This document shows positions 9,209 to 17,899 of a stretch of DNA of 64,000 nt, piece after piece. This DNA comes from Myxococcales bacterium (GTDB lineage Bacteria; Myxococcota_A; UBA9160; UBA4427). Where the stretch lies: the NCBI GenBank assembly GCA_012960035.1, contig DUBZ01000112.1, positions 73,518 through 137,517 on the forward strand, in the 5' to 3' direction. The notes beneath the pieces were generated by a model, which saw only the letters and a program-made list of their open reading frames with translations, made no database searches and was not told the origin of the DNA. The position numbers and the translations under genes are program-made. Positions within the stretch are counted from its first letter, which is position 1. Each line of letters opens with the position of its first letter.

Positions 9209-10153
9209 TCACGCTCCCGTTTCGTGCGACAGCCAGTCTTGGGGCGTCAAATAGAAGGACAACAACTCGGCTTCGGGGCTCCCGGGCTCCGGTTGAAAAT
9301 CGTATTGCCAATGAACCACCGGCGGCAGTGACGCCAACACACTTTCAGCTCGAGCCCCGGCTTGCAGGCCAAAGCGGGTGCCACGGTCGTAGAGCAGATT
9401 GAATTCGACGTAGCGCCCGCGACGCATCAACTGAAAATTTCGTTCGCGGTCACCGTAGGGCGTGTCTTTACGCCGCTCCAGGATCGGGACGTACGCATCG
9501 AGGAAGGAACTCGCGACGCCATGCCACAAGGCATGACTTCGTTCGAAGCCCCCTTCTTCTAAGTCGTCGAAGAACACCCCGCCGATTCCCCGCTGCTCAC
9601 CACGATGAGGCAACGTGAAGTAGGCGTCGCAGTCTTTCTTCATTTGGTCGTAGATCTCAGGGCCATGCGCCCCACATGCTGAAGCCGCTGTGCGATGCCA
9701 ATGAACCGCGTCTTCTTCATATCCGTAGTACGGCGTGAGGTCGTAGCCACCGCCAAACCACGAAACCGGCGGACTTCCGTCGTCGGCTTCTGCGATGAAG
9801 AAACGGAAATTCGCGTGGGTGGTCGGCACATAGGGGTTTCGTGGATGCACGATCAATGAAACCGATACGGCGTGGTACTCGCGGCCCGCGAGTTCGGGGC
9901 GTCGTTCCGTCGCGGCCGAGGGCATTTTGGAACCGGTCGTGTGGGTGAAGTTGACCGCCGCCTTCTCAATCACAGAACCGTCCGACAGCACCCGCGGCCG
10001 AGAGATCCCGCCGCCGGGTCGCGGTATTTCTTCGCGCAAAAATCTGGCCTCGCCGTCCTGCGCTTCGAGGGCGGCGGTGATCTGGTCTTGCAGCGCAATC
10101 AGTTCGCCGCGCACACGCGCAAGTTCAGTCGTATGACCTTGGGGCTCGGGCAC
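9209..10153 (-). CDS. hemF: Oxygen-dependent coproporphyrinogen III oxidase
   Basis: 314 aa, typical length. Converts coproporphyrinogen III to protoporphyrinogen IX with O2 in heme synthesis; cytoplasmic. Diagnostic stretches are FFIAEADDGSPPVSWFGGGYDLTPYY, given here only by its parts: WFGGGYDLTPYY, GIGGVFFDD, YVEFNLLYDRGTRFGL and LPPVVHWQYDF. The start is GTG at 10153 behind a GAGAGG ribosome site. Its presence indicates an aerobic lifestyle. A thioesterase gene lies upstream on the same strand and a DUF3592-like gene follows after 5 bp. Confidence 0.97.
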   Translation of the reverse strand: MPEPQGHTTELARVRGELIALQDQITAALEAQDGEARFLREEIPRPGGGISRPRVLSDGSVIEKAAVNFTHTTGSKMPSAATERRPELAGREYHAVSVSLIVHPRNPYVPTTHANFRFFIAEADDGSPPVSWFGGGYDLTPYYGYEEDAVHWHRTAASACGAHGPEIYDQMKKDCDAYFTLPHRGEQRGIGGVFFDDLEEGGFERSHALWHGVASSFLDAYVPILERRKDTPYGDRERNFQLMRRGRYVEFNLLYDRGTRFGLQAGARAESVLASLPPVVHWQYDFQPEPGSPEAELLSFYLTPQDWLSHETGA

Positions 10154-10218
10154 TCACAATTTCCTCTCACTGCGGGTGGACGTGCAACGTTCGAGGCACA
10201 GCTACTTTGCAATTACTT

Positions 10219-10932
10219 TTATTTTGCGATTTCTTCTTCGCGCGCCTGGCGCTTCGCCATCAACGCGTCCATTCGCTCGCGCGGGACCGCGACAAAGATG
10301 CCCTCGGCCTCGGCTGTGACCACACCGTCGACGATGATCTGGCCCTCACAAAAGGTCTTGCGCCCTTCACTGCGCATCCACTCGCCGACGATCTGCAGTT
10401 CTTGATGCAGGGGCGTCGGTTTGCGGTATTTCACGGTGAGCGTGCCCGTCATCCCCGGGTTGCCCGACAAGGACTGAACGAAGCCGAGCACTTCATCAAA
10501 CGCTGCGGCGACGAAGCCGCCGTGAACCGAGCCGGGCGGCCCTTCGTATGCGGAGTTGAACGTGACCCGCGCCTCTGCCGTGCGCTCGCCGGACTTTCGA
10601 ATTGTAATCGGGGGCGCGAGTGGGTTTGCGAGACCAATCAAAGGGCTTTGGTCAAAGAAGGCGCCGACATTGCCTGCGTTCGCGGTTTCCGAATGGCCCA
10701 TCACCTTGATCAAACGCGGATGGGCGCGCAACGCTTCGGCGTAGCGCTCGAGTCCTTCGGCGGCGATGCGAAGTTCGTCGGTGGGCGCGTTACTCGGAAC
10801 GAGGCGTTCGATCACGAGGCGCATCGCTTCGGCGAGCCTGCGCTTCTGCTCCCACATTTCATTGCCGCTTGACTTGGTGGCATCCCAATGGGATTCGAAG
10901 GCTTTGGGGTCGGTTAAATTTGAATCCGACAT
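10219..10932 (-). CDS. PaaI-type hotdog thioesterase
   Basis: 237 aa. The C-terminal half (about residues 120-235) has the hotdog pattern PPGSVHGGFVAAAFDEVLG, followed by TGTLTVKYRKPTPL, as in the PaaI/HGG acyl-CoA thioesterases. The N-terminal helical part (about 100 aa) is longer than in minimal PaaI proteins. It probably hydrolyses an acyl- or aryl-CoA thioester. The ATG at 10932 follows an AAAGGA ribosome site. It sits 65 bp upstream of hemF on the same strand. Confidence 0.85.
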   Translation of the reverse strand: MSDSNLTDPKAFESHWDATKSSGNEMWEQKRRLAEAMRLVIERLVPSNAPTDELRIAAEGLERYAEALRAHPRLIKVMGHSETANAGNVGAFFDQSPLIGLANPLAPPITIRKSGERTAEARVTFNSAYEGPPGSVHGGFVAAAFDEVLGFVQSLSGNPGMTGTLTVKYRKPTPLHQELQIVGEWMRSEGRKTFCEGQIIVDGVVTAEAEGIFVAVPRERMDALMAKRQAREEEIAK

Positions 10933-11173
10933 GCGGTCCTTTTGATGTGAATGCGATGGGGCGCGCGAGTTCGGCGTTGCGGCGCCAAGTTTTACATAGA
11001 TTGACGCCGACGCGCAGGCCTTGCCACGTCATCTGATGACCAATCACCGCACAAGCTTGGGCGATCCGTCGCGATTACGATGCGAAAACAGGCCTACGTG
11101 GCATTGGGGCGGAATCTTGGTTGTGGGGATGCACCGAAGCGACAGGCGCAAAGCGATATGAGCAAGACAAAAC

Positions 11174-11809
11174 TCAGTCGTCCCAGACGTCACCTTCCGC
11201 GCGCCACAAGATGCCGATGCGAAAGCCCACAATGTGCTGCGGACCATCGACGGTTGTGTTGAGCCCTTTCGACTCCAGGTTCTCTGACAAGTACATGTAG
11301 TGGTAGGCGACTGATCCGGTGACCGAGAGGGTGTCGGTCAAATGAAGGTTTAAGCCAACCCGAGGGCCCACGCCGATTGCAACGTCAACAATGTCGACGT
11401 CGCCTGCACTCGAGTACCAGTCGAAGTTGAGGCGCACGGACGGTCCCGCGAACGCACGCAGTATCGGCGTGCGAAAAAAGCCCATGCCTAAGGTTTGGTC
11501 GATTGTGAAACCGTTGACGGTTTCATCTGAAAGTTTGTCGAGCTCGCGTTCGCCGACGCGGTACCCGACTTCGAGGCGGTAGTTCAAGAGTTTATCGGCG
11601 ACGACATTGCCGTCGTACATGAACCCGATGCCCCACATTGCGGCATCGAACCCGCGGTCGAGGCCGTGGTCGTTGATTTCGGAAGACGAAAACTCGCCTT
11701 CTAAATATCCGCCGTATCCGGCGTGAGCGGTCGCGGCATAGAGCCCCACGGCGACGATGCCAACCAGGGGGACGACAACGCGAAGCAACTTGACCGCCAT
11801 CCACTTCAT
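11174..11809 (-). CDS. Predicted outer-membrane beta-barrel protein, copy A
   Basis: 211 aa with a Sec signal peptide (LLRVVVPLVGIVAVGLYAATAHA). The rest shows alternating short beta-strand segments with aromatic residues (YRLEVGYRVGERE, VTGSVAYHYMYLSE), typical of small outer-membrane barrels. The protein ends in IGILWRAEGDVWDD. It shares the segment TPI.RA.AGP...R...D.Y with the neighbouring shorter gene, so the two are paralogues. No family is recognised. Confidence 0.7.
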   Translation of the reverse strand: MKWMAVKLLRVVVPLVGIVAVGLYAATAHAGYGGYLEGEFSSSEINDHGLDRGFDAAMWGIGFMYDGNVVADKLLNYRLEVGYRVGERELDKLSDETVNGFTIDQTLGMGFFRTPILRAFAGPSVRLNFDWYSSAGDVDIVDVAIGVGPRVGLNLHLTDTLSVTGSVAYHYMYLSENLESKGLNTTVDGPQHIVGFRIGILWRAEGDVWDD

Positions 11810-11915
11810 TTCCAGGCTCCTCCACTCGGATTCACGGGTTGGCTGATCTTAAGGCACCCGCGGTTTTGAAGTCAATCCAATTGCGCGGCCTCTGGGCACG
11901 AGTTCGACCCACATA

Positions 11916-12395
11916 TCAGGTCGAACTCGTCCATGAAATGACGGGGAGTCGCAAGAATTCGTGCTCAAGCGGCCTAGAAGAAATCCGAACGCTCCGAAAG
12001 AAGAAGACGAGCCGCGCGGTCAGAAGATGCTCGTGGCCGTCTAACTTGCCATTTCCGAAGTCGTCCTTGATCGTCTCACGAATGGACAAGTACGGATATC
12101 CAATGGACGGCGAAACAGAAACGCGGGCCCCGAGGTGCCAATTGAGACCCCGCCTCGCCCTTCCCCCAACGCCGAAGTCGCGTACTTCTGCCAGGTCGGA
12201 GTCGTAGAAGTCGACCGACGTTCGAAACATGGGGCCCGCCCGGACGCGAAAGATCGGTGTGCGCCAAAGGCCTAACCCCACGACCAAGTCGAACTCGAAT
12301 TCGTGATCGCCTCGGGTGTACTCGAAGTCCCCCCCGCCGACGCTCGCCATCGCCGAAGACGCGACGAACAACATGGTGATGACGCCATATATCAA
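11916..12395 (-). CDS. Predicted secreted beta-barrel-like protein, shorter paralogue of the adjacent gene
   Basis: 159 aa. The first 18 residues (MIYGVITMLFVASSAMAS) are a good signal peptide. Residues 45-150 align with the C-terminal two thirds of the 211-aa neighbour: LWRTPIFRVRAGP against FFRTPILRAFAGP, then GLNWHL against GLNLHL and SPSIGYPYLS against TGSVAYHYMYLS. It lacks the first strands of the larger copy, so it may be truncated or a two-chain barrel. Same strand and upstream of copy A, with a 106-bp gap. Confidence 0.6.
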   Translation of the reverse strand: MIYGVITMLFVASSAMASVGGGDFEYTRGDHEFEFDLVVGLGLWRTPIFRVRAGPMFRTSVDFYDSDLAEVRDFGVGGRARRGLNWHLGARVSVSPSIGYPYLSIRETIKDDFGNGKLDGHEHLLTARLVFFFRSVRISSRPLEHEFLRLPVISWTSST

Positions 12396-12566
12396 AGCTT
12401 GGCGGCGCGAAACGAAATTCGTTTGAGCTCTCTCGTCGGGGCCGTGACGCTTCGTTTGTCCGATCGGCCGGTTCGATTGAGCCCGCCCCTACACTCTCAA
12501 ACTCTTCGCAGCGGACACCACAATCTCGTAAGCTTTGTCTCCGTTGACCTATTGCCTGGAGCTTTC

Positions 12567-13052
12567 ATGTCGAACGATGTCAAGATGTGTCCCGAATGCC
12601 GTGACGAATACACCCTGCAAGCGATTGAATGCGCAGACTGCCACGTGCCGCTGATTTTCCCGGACGACTTCGAGAACGACCCCGCACCCGAAAACTTTCC
12701 GCCCTCCTCCGATCTCGAGTGCGTTCGCGTCGGTCCCATCGCCTGGACCCGCGCGCTGTCTTCTGCCCTCGAGCAGGCGACGATTCCGCATCGCGTCGAA
12801 CCGGATCAACGCAGCGAAGCCGACGGCGGTGTCTCGCCAAACGAATTCGATGGCGCCGATGTATTCGGCACCTGGGTACAGGAGAAGGATCTCGCTGCGT
12901 CGGTGGAGATCGACAAGGTCGTGTTCGCGCACGTACATGGACAGGAAGCCGACGCCCCGTCCGCGACCGAAGATGAGGTTTGTCCCGCATGCCAAAGCCC
13001 CATCGCGGTAGACGACCTAGAATGTTCTGACTGTGGACTGCACTTTGGTTAG
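12567..13052 (+). CDS. Double zinc-ribbon protein, unknown function
   Basis: 161 aa. The start chosen is the ATG at 12567 behind TGGAG; upstream codons in this frame overlap the preceding gene and look non-coding. It has one Cys4 zinc ribbon at each end: CPECRDEYTLQAIECADC at residues 8-25 and CPACQSPIAVDDLECSDC near the C-terminus. The middle (CVRVGPIAWTRALSSALEQATIPHRVEP) resembles DUF2007-like small domains. The stop codon is embedded in a 17-bp tandem repeat array. Confidence 0.75.
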   Translation: MSNDVKMCPECRDEYTLQAIECADCHVPLIFPDDFENDPAPENFPPSSDLECVRVGPIAWTRALSSALEQATIPHRVEPDQRSEADGGVSPNEFDGADVFGTWVQEKDLAASVEIDKVVFAHVHGQEADAPSATEDEVCPACQSPIAVDDLECSDCGLHFG

Positions 13053-13056
13053 ACGC

Positions 13057-13112
13057 GCTCTTTGATTAGCCCCGCTCTTTGGTTAGCCCCGCTCTTTAGT
13101 TAGCCCCGCTCT
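13057..13112. repeat. 17-bp tandem repeat at a gene end, each copy carrying a TAG
   Basis: Unit GCTCTTTGATTAGCCCC at 13057-13073, GCTCTTTGGTTAGCCCC at 13074-13090, GCTCTTTAGTTAGCCCC at 13091-13107, then a partial copy to 13112. The core CTTTGGTTAG matches the last codons and stop of the upstream gene (13043-13052), so the array looks like an amplified gene end. Confidence 0.9.
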
Positions 13113-13157
13113 CAGAATCGCCCCGCGCAACCTCCGCTGATAGGAGCTGTAATTCAG

Positions 13158-13880
13158 GTGATTGAACTAACCGACGGTTTATCGTTGAGCGTGCTCGTCG
13201 CGGCCGCAAGCATCGGCTTCGTCCACACGCTGCTCGGCCCCGATCACTATGTCCCCTTCATCTCCCTTGCACGTGCTCAGCATTGGACGATCGGGCGGAC
13301 ACTGGCCATCGTTGCCGCATGCGGAGTCGCCCACGTATTGGGCTCCGCCATGCTCGCTGGCGTTGGCCTTGCAGCCGGCGCGGCGATCGGAGAGATGGAA
13401 GGCGTCGAAGCGGGACGCAGCAGCGTTGCAGCATGGGCGATGGTTGCCTTCGGCGCGGCATATTGCACCTGGGGAATTCGACGCGCGTTCGTAACGTCGA
13501 AGGGACTTGCTCCGCACTCCCATGGCGATCACGTGCATATCCACACCGACGGCGTCACACATCACCATCACGCGGGCGACACCGATGGACCGGTTCAACC
13601 GCGGACCTTCTGGGCCCTCATGGTTCTATTCATACTCGGTCCGTGCGAGCCCCTGATTCCGCTGTTTGTATTGCCGGCGAGCCGCGGTCGGTGGGACATC
13701 GCGATCGCCACCATCCTGGTCTTCGGAATCGTGACGGTGGTGACGATGGTCTTTGTAACCGCTGCGGGCTTTTACGGGGCACGGCAGATCAACTTCGGCG
13801 CCGCGGAACGCTATGCCCACGCGTTCGCGGGAGGCGCGGTCGCAATCTCTGGACTCATGGTGATCGGCCTTGGACTCTGA
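13158..13880 (+). CDS. NicO/RcnA-like (TauE/UreH-type) membrane transporter
   Basis: 240 aa with about six membrane helices. The first helix contains HTLLGPDHY, the H-x5-DH metal motif of the NiCoT/NicO and UreH families. A cytoplasmic or periplasmic loop around residue 120 is His-rich (HSHGDHVHIH...HHHH), as in nickel/cobalt exporters. The second half has ILGPCEPLIPLF, also conserved in this group. It probably moves Ni, Co or another divalent metal; direction is uncertain. The start is GTG at 13158. Confidence 0.75.
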   Translation: MIELTDGLSLSVLVAAASIGFVHTLLGPDHYVPFISLARAQHWTIGRTLAIVAACGVAHVLGSAMLAGVGLAAGAAIGEMEGVEAGRSSVAAWAMVAFGAAYCTWGIRRAFVTSKGLAPHSHGDHVHIHTDGVTHHHHAGDTDGPVQPRTFWALMVLFILGPCEPLIPLFVLPASRGRWDIAIATILVFGIVTVVTMVFVTAAGFYGARQINFGAAERYAHAFAGGAVAISGLMVIGLGL

Positions 13881-14150
13881 GGCCGTCGTATCCGAAGGAC
13901 ACGAGACGGCTTGCGCCCCCAGATAGGGGCATGTCACCCGTCGCGCTCGGCGTCGTCATATTTAGCGCGCGGATTCTTTGTTACTGGTTGTCTGGGTCGT
14001 TTCTTCCAAAGGCAGACACCGGCTTGTGGATGACACCGGTGAAATCAACCGGGCCGTACTCACCTATGCCGTGACCCCCGCCACTGGCATGGCTGGGAGG
14101 AGCGCAGGTTAAAATCCTGCTGGGCGCGGCGATCGACTCTGGCTAGCTCC

Positions 14151-15404
14151 TTAGTTGTACGAGGGACTGCCGACTTTTGGCTTCGGCGCCTCGGCGACCT
14201 TGCCCATCGCTTCGCTCAAGTCGGCAATGTATTCGTCCGCGACGTCAGCATGCGCAGGCGACAACATCAGTTGAATCCCTTGCGGTTCGGTAATCACGCC
14301 AGTGAACCAACCCTTGGCTTTCAGCATGCCCCAAATTGCGAAGATGTTTGCTTGCTCGGCGCCGTACGCGAACAAGCCGAGCTTCGGATCGCCGTAAACG
14401 TGCAGGCCGTCCATCTTCTCGATCGCCGTCATCAGCTTGGCCCGGGTATCGGTCACCAGTTTCGCCTTCGCGCGGTACCCCTCAACACCGAGGTAATGCA
14501 TCACCGCCCAGGCGCTCGCGAACGCGCCCCCCGGTCGGGTGCCTGCGAAAGTGGGCGTGCTCATCCCTCCCGCCGGCCAGTCGTCGAAGCTAAAGCCTTG
14601 GAACTGACGCTGGGCTTCGGTGCGATGAAAGACCGTCGATGCGCCCTTTGCCGCGTAGCCGTACTTGTGTAGATCAGCCGACATGGAGCGAACCCCGGGC
14701 ACAGAAAAATCGAACGCCGGAAGATCCGCACCGTTCATGCGCGCAAAGGGAGCGAAGTAGCCGCCCACACAGGCGTCGACGTGGAGCCAGACGTCCTTCG
14801 CTTCTGCAACTTGTCCAAGTTCCGGGATCGGGTCGACCACACCGTACGGAAAGCACGGCGCGGAACCGACGAGCATCAATGTCTTGTCGTCTACTGCGTC
14901 CGCCATCGCATCGACGTCAGCGGTGAAGTCTTTGGCAACGGGTACGCGCACGACTTCGAGGCCGAGGTACTTCGCTGCTTTGTCAAACGCGGGATGTGCA
15001 GACCTCGGGACAACGATGCGTCCGCCCGCAACTTCGCGCCCCTCGCTCGCGGCTTGATCTCGACACGCTTTGACCGCGAGCACGATGCTTTCGGTGCCCC
15101 CGGAGGTAAGGTTCCCACACGCTTCCGGCCCTGCGCCAAGCAGCCGCAACCCCATGCTCGTGACGTCGTCTTCCATTTCGCGCAGAGAAGGAAATGCGCC
15201 CGTCAGGCCGAGGCCGTTTTCGGACTGGTAGAGCGCGTAGGCGTCCTTCGCGACTTGCATGACATCTGCGCCTGGGTTGAAGACATAAACCGCTGTCCGG
15301 GCGTCGCGCCAATCGACGTCATCGCGCCCCGCGTAAACCAATGCTTCGCGCACTTCTTCCCACGAACTGCCGCATTCCGGCATTGAACCCGTCGATTCGA
15401 TCAC
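14151..15404 (-). CDS. PLP-dependent decarboxylase/lyase, sphingosine-1-phosphate lyase-like
   Basis: 417 aa, fold-type I PLP enzyme. Seen: NLTSGGTESIVLAVKA (phosphate site), HVDACVGGYFAPF (cofactor Asp) and SADLHKYGYAAKGAS (Schiff-base Lys). This motif set, especially HVDACVGG and HKYGYAAKG, matches the sphingosine-1-phosphate lyase branch better than classical glutamate decarboxylase. Unlike eukaryotic lyases it has no N-terminal membrane helix. The GTG start follows GGAGG. Possible roles are degradation of a phosphorylated sphingoid base or amino-acid decarboxylation; sequence alone does not decide. Confidence 0.85.
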   Translation of the reverse strand: MIESTGSMPECGSSWEEVREALVYAGRDDVDWRDARTAVYVFNPGADVMQVAKDAYALYQSENGLGLTGAFPSLREMEDDVTSMGLRLLGAGPEACGNLTSGGTESIVLAVKACRDQAASEGREVAGGRIVVPRSAHPAFDKAAKYLGLEVVRVPVAKDFTADVDAMADAVDDKTLMLVGSAPCFPYGVVDPIPELGQVAEAKDVWLHVDACVGGYFAPFARMNGADLPAFDFSVPGVRSMSADLHKYGYAAKGASTVFHRTEAQRQFQGFSFDDWPAGGMSTPTFAGTRPGGAFASAWAVMHYLGVEGYRAKAKLVTDTRAKLMTAIEKMDGLHVYGDPKLGLFAYGAEQANIFAIWGMLKAKGWFTGVITEPQGIQLMLSPAHADVADEYIADLSEAMGKVAEAPKPKVGSPSYN

Positions 15405-15568
15405 GAAAATGACCTCCGGCGATCAGTCTACCACGATGCTCTCAGACAACGGGGTCTACTTCTCGAGTCTCCTGTCATCCCCACCCTACCCCACGGCCTG
15501 CGACCCGGAGTCAGCCCGACAGTTCGATGTCGGTTTGGCCGATAAGTCCCGAACTACGGAGGCACCGA

Positions 15569-16240
15569 GTGAACGTCGAAATCGGCATCCATTCCATCGC
15601 AGGCCCGACCGAACGCGAGCAGCGCGAAGAATTCGCGCACACGCTGACCCACGGCTTTGGGCTCATTGCGAGCGTGGTCGGAGTCGGCGTCATGCTCTTC
15701 GCAGCCGCGACCCGCGGCGACATGTGGCATGTCATCGGATGCACGGTGTTCGGGCTTTCACTCGTCCTCGTCTACGCGTCGTCGATGCTCTACCACGGCA
15801 CCAAGGACCCCGTCCGCAAGATCATGTTTCAGCGCCTCGACCACGTCGCGATCTATCTGTTGATCGCGGGCACATACACCCCCTTTACCCTCGCGAAGAT
15901 GCCCTGGCCTGTAGGCTCGACTCTGCTCGCCGTGGTCTGGACCCTCGCGGCGATCGGAATCGGATTTGAATTCATTCAGAAGAGCAAGAAACGCTACGCC
16001 TCTGTTGTCCTTTATGTCGTCATGGGCTGGATGATCGTGTTGCAGATCGGACCGCTACTGCGGAGCATCGAGAGCGGAGGTGTCGCGATGCTCTTACTCG
16101 GGGGCGTGACCTATACGGCCGGGTTGGTGTTCTACTTTTGGGACAGGCTGCCCTACAACCATGCGATTTGGCACGGTTTCGTCCTTGGCGGCAGCGGGCT
16201 GCACTTCGGTTCGGTGATGATTTTCGTGGTTCCCGCCTAG
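15569..16240 (+). CDS. Hemolysin III family (PAQR-like) membrane protein
   Basis: 223 aa with seven predicted membrane helices. Family motifs: EEFAHTLTHGFG, SSMLYHG, YLLIAGTYTPF and WHGFVLGGSGLHF, which supply the conserved His residues of the PAQR/HlyIII fold (metal-dependent hydrolase-like). The start is the GTG at 15569, six bases after GGAGG (15558-15562); an ATG 42 bases earlier lacks a ribosome site. Despite the name the family role is probably membrane lipid homeostasis. Confidence 0.92.
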   Translation: MNVEIGIHSIAGPTEREQREEFAHTLTHGFGLIASVVGVGVMLFAAATRGDMWHVIGCTVFGLSLVLVYASSMLYHGTKDPVRKIMFQRLDHVAIYLLIAGTYTPFTLAKMPWPVGSTLLAVVWTLAAIGIGFEFIQKSKKRYASVVLYVVMGWMIVLQIGPLLRSIESGGVAMLLLGGVTYTAGLVFYFWDRLPYNHAIWHGFVLGGSGLHFGSVMIFVVPA

Positions 16241-16325
16241 GCGCGCTCGGGCCGCTCACTTGCGTCGGTGGGAAATGCGCCGGCGCACTGGGCTTGGCTA
16301 CGACTTGCGATTATGCTCCGCGCCT

Positions 16326-16694
16326 ATGGGAATAGAAATCCGCGGAAAACTACACGCCATCTTTGACACCAACCAAGTTACCGAGCGCTTTCGCAAGCGT
16401 GAGTTTGTCATCGAACTTGCTGACAATCGGTATCCGCAGCTCGTCCAGTTTCAACTCTCGGGCGATCGCTGCGAAAACCTCGACGGCTTCAACCTCGGCG
16501 ACGAAGTGAAGCTCGACTTCAGCTTGCGCGGTCGCGAATGGAAGAGCCCGCAGGGCGACATACGGTACTTCAACAGCCTCGACGTTTGGACCATTGATCA
16601 TGCGGGCGCGAATGATCACAGCGGTCCGCCTGGCAGTGAAGAGCCGCCCATGCCGGACGGTCCACCGCCGGGCTTCGACGACGTTCCGTTTTAG
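16326..16694 (+). CDS. DUF3127 protein with SSB-like acidic tip
   Basis: 122 aa from the ATG at 16326 (GIEIRGKL). The first 85 residues match DUF3127: REFVIELADNRYPQLVQFQL and SLRGREWKSPQGDIRYFNSL, an OB-fold-like pattern. The remainder is a Gly/Pro-rich linker ending in FDDVPF. That ending mimics the acidic C-terminal tip of single-stranded DNA-binding proteins (DDIPF), through which SSB recruits partner proteins. DUF3127 is uncharacterised; a role in single-stranded DNA binding is an inference. Confidence 0.75.
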   Translation: MGIEIRGKLHAIFDTNQVTERFRKREFVIELADNRYPQLVQFQLSGDRCENLDGFNLGDEVKLDFSLRGREWKSPQGDIRYFNSLDVWTIDHAGANDHSGPPGSEEPPMPDGPPPGFDDVPF

Positions 16695-16811
16695 AACGAT
16701 CGCTGAAGCTCTGTGAGACACCGTCGTTGCTCGCACACTTTACGAGTGCAGCGCTACCTGAAAAGACCGGGTTACACATCGAGTCGTTTTCCATGAAGCG
16801 AGGATCGCCCC

Positions 16812-17897
16812 ATGCATCACCCGTCCCTGGCTGTTTTCATTCTCTTCGTTGGCAGCCTTTTCGCCTTCGGCTGCACGTCGAGTCCCGAACCGATCATCGG
16901 CTGCGTAGATGCACGTGGGATCCATCCGATTTGTGGTTTTCAGAACCCCGAAGACTTGAGCCTGCTCGACAACGGACGCCATCTCATCGTCAGCCAGTAC
17001 GGTGACATGATCGATCCTAGTCACGAGGGAAGCCTTGCGGTCCTGGATCTCGAGACCGAAGAAGTTCGCGTCGTCTACCCGAGGCCGAATTCTTCTCAGG
17101 GGACGGTCACACCCGGCTGGGGTGACGCCAACTGCCCTGGTCCAGCGACCGAACCGTTGAACCCGCACGGGATCGACATGGCCGCGCGTCCCGACGGACG
17201 CTTGCAACTCCTGGTGGTGAATCATGGAGGCAGCGAGTCGATTGAGTTCTTCGAAGTTCTCCCCGAAGCCCACAACGTCCACTTGGTCTGGCGTGGTTGC
17301 GTGGTGCCACCCGAAGGCGCCTACTTCAATGACGTCGTAAACCTTCCCGACGGTGGGTTTCTCGCGACCCATATGATGGAATACGGCAGCACGACGTGGG
17401 GCATGATGAAAGCCGTGCTCGGCTCCGACACGGGCTTCGTTTACGAGTGGCACGCCGACACGGGCTTTAAACCTGTCCCGGGAACCGAAGCGCCCTTCCC
17501 CAACGGAATTGAGGTCTCACCCGACGGCAGTGAGATCTTTCTAAACGTCTACATGGCGGATGAAGTGCGACGCATCGATCGAAGTTCGGGAGAAGTTCTC
17601 GCGGTTGCCACTGTGCCCGCTCCGGACAATTCGAGTTGGAGTCAGGACGGACGCCTGTTGGTCGCGTCTCATCTCGGTGGCTTTTCAGAACAAATGCCGT
17701 GCATGCAAATCGAGGAAGGGCCTTGCCCGATGTCCTTCGAAATTGTGGCACTCGACCCCGTCACCCTCGAAGGGGGTGCAATCTTCGCCAACCGCGGTGA
17801 GCCGATGGGCGGTGGAACTGTCGGTATTGATATCGGTGGCCGGCTGGTGATCGGGTCGTTCGCGGGGGACCGCGTGATCGTGGCCCCGTTCGACTGA
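16812..17897 (+). CDS. Beta-propeller lipoprotein (SMP-30/gluconolactonase-like)
   Basis: 361 aa. Signal peptide with lipobox LFAFGC, so a lipoprotein. The mature part has repeated four-stranded blade motifs (LSLLDNGRHLIVSQYGD, NDVVNLPDGGFLATHM, FPNGIEVSPDGSEIFLNVY, VGIDIGGRLVIGSFAGDR), the pattern of six-bladed SMP-30/strictosidine-synthase-like propellers. Acidic and Asn residues in FPNGIEV and YFNDVV could bind a metal as in gluconolactonases. The ATG at 16812 follows GAGGA. It converges on the methyltransferase gene with 2 bp between stops. Confidence 0.8.
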   Translation: MHHPSLAVFILFVGSLFAFGCTSSPEPIIGCVDARGIHPICGFQNPEDLSLLDNGRHLIVSQYGDMIDPSHEGSLAVLDLETEEVRVVYPRPNSSQGTVTPGWGDANCPGPATEPLNPHGIDMAARPDGRLQLLVVNHGGSESIEFFEVLPEAHNVHLVWRGCVVPPEGAYFNDVVNLPDGGFLATHMMEYGSTTWGMMKAVLGSDTGFVYEWHADTGFKPVPGTEAPFPNGIEVSPDGSEIFLNVYMADEVRRIDRSSGEVLAVATVPAPDNSSWSQDGRLLVASHLGGFSEQMPCMQIEEGPCPMSFEIVALDPVTLEGGAIFANRGEPMGGGTVGIDIGGRLVIGSFAGDRVIVAPFD

Positions 17898-17899
17898 CG

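Noticed and set aside
14104-14120. tRNA-like T-arm GCAGG-TTAAAAT-CCTGC
   Set aside because: No matching acceptor strand, D-arm or anticodon arm upstream, and the loop lacks the conserved C of TTC.
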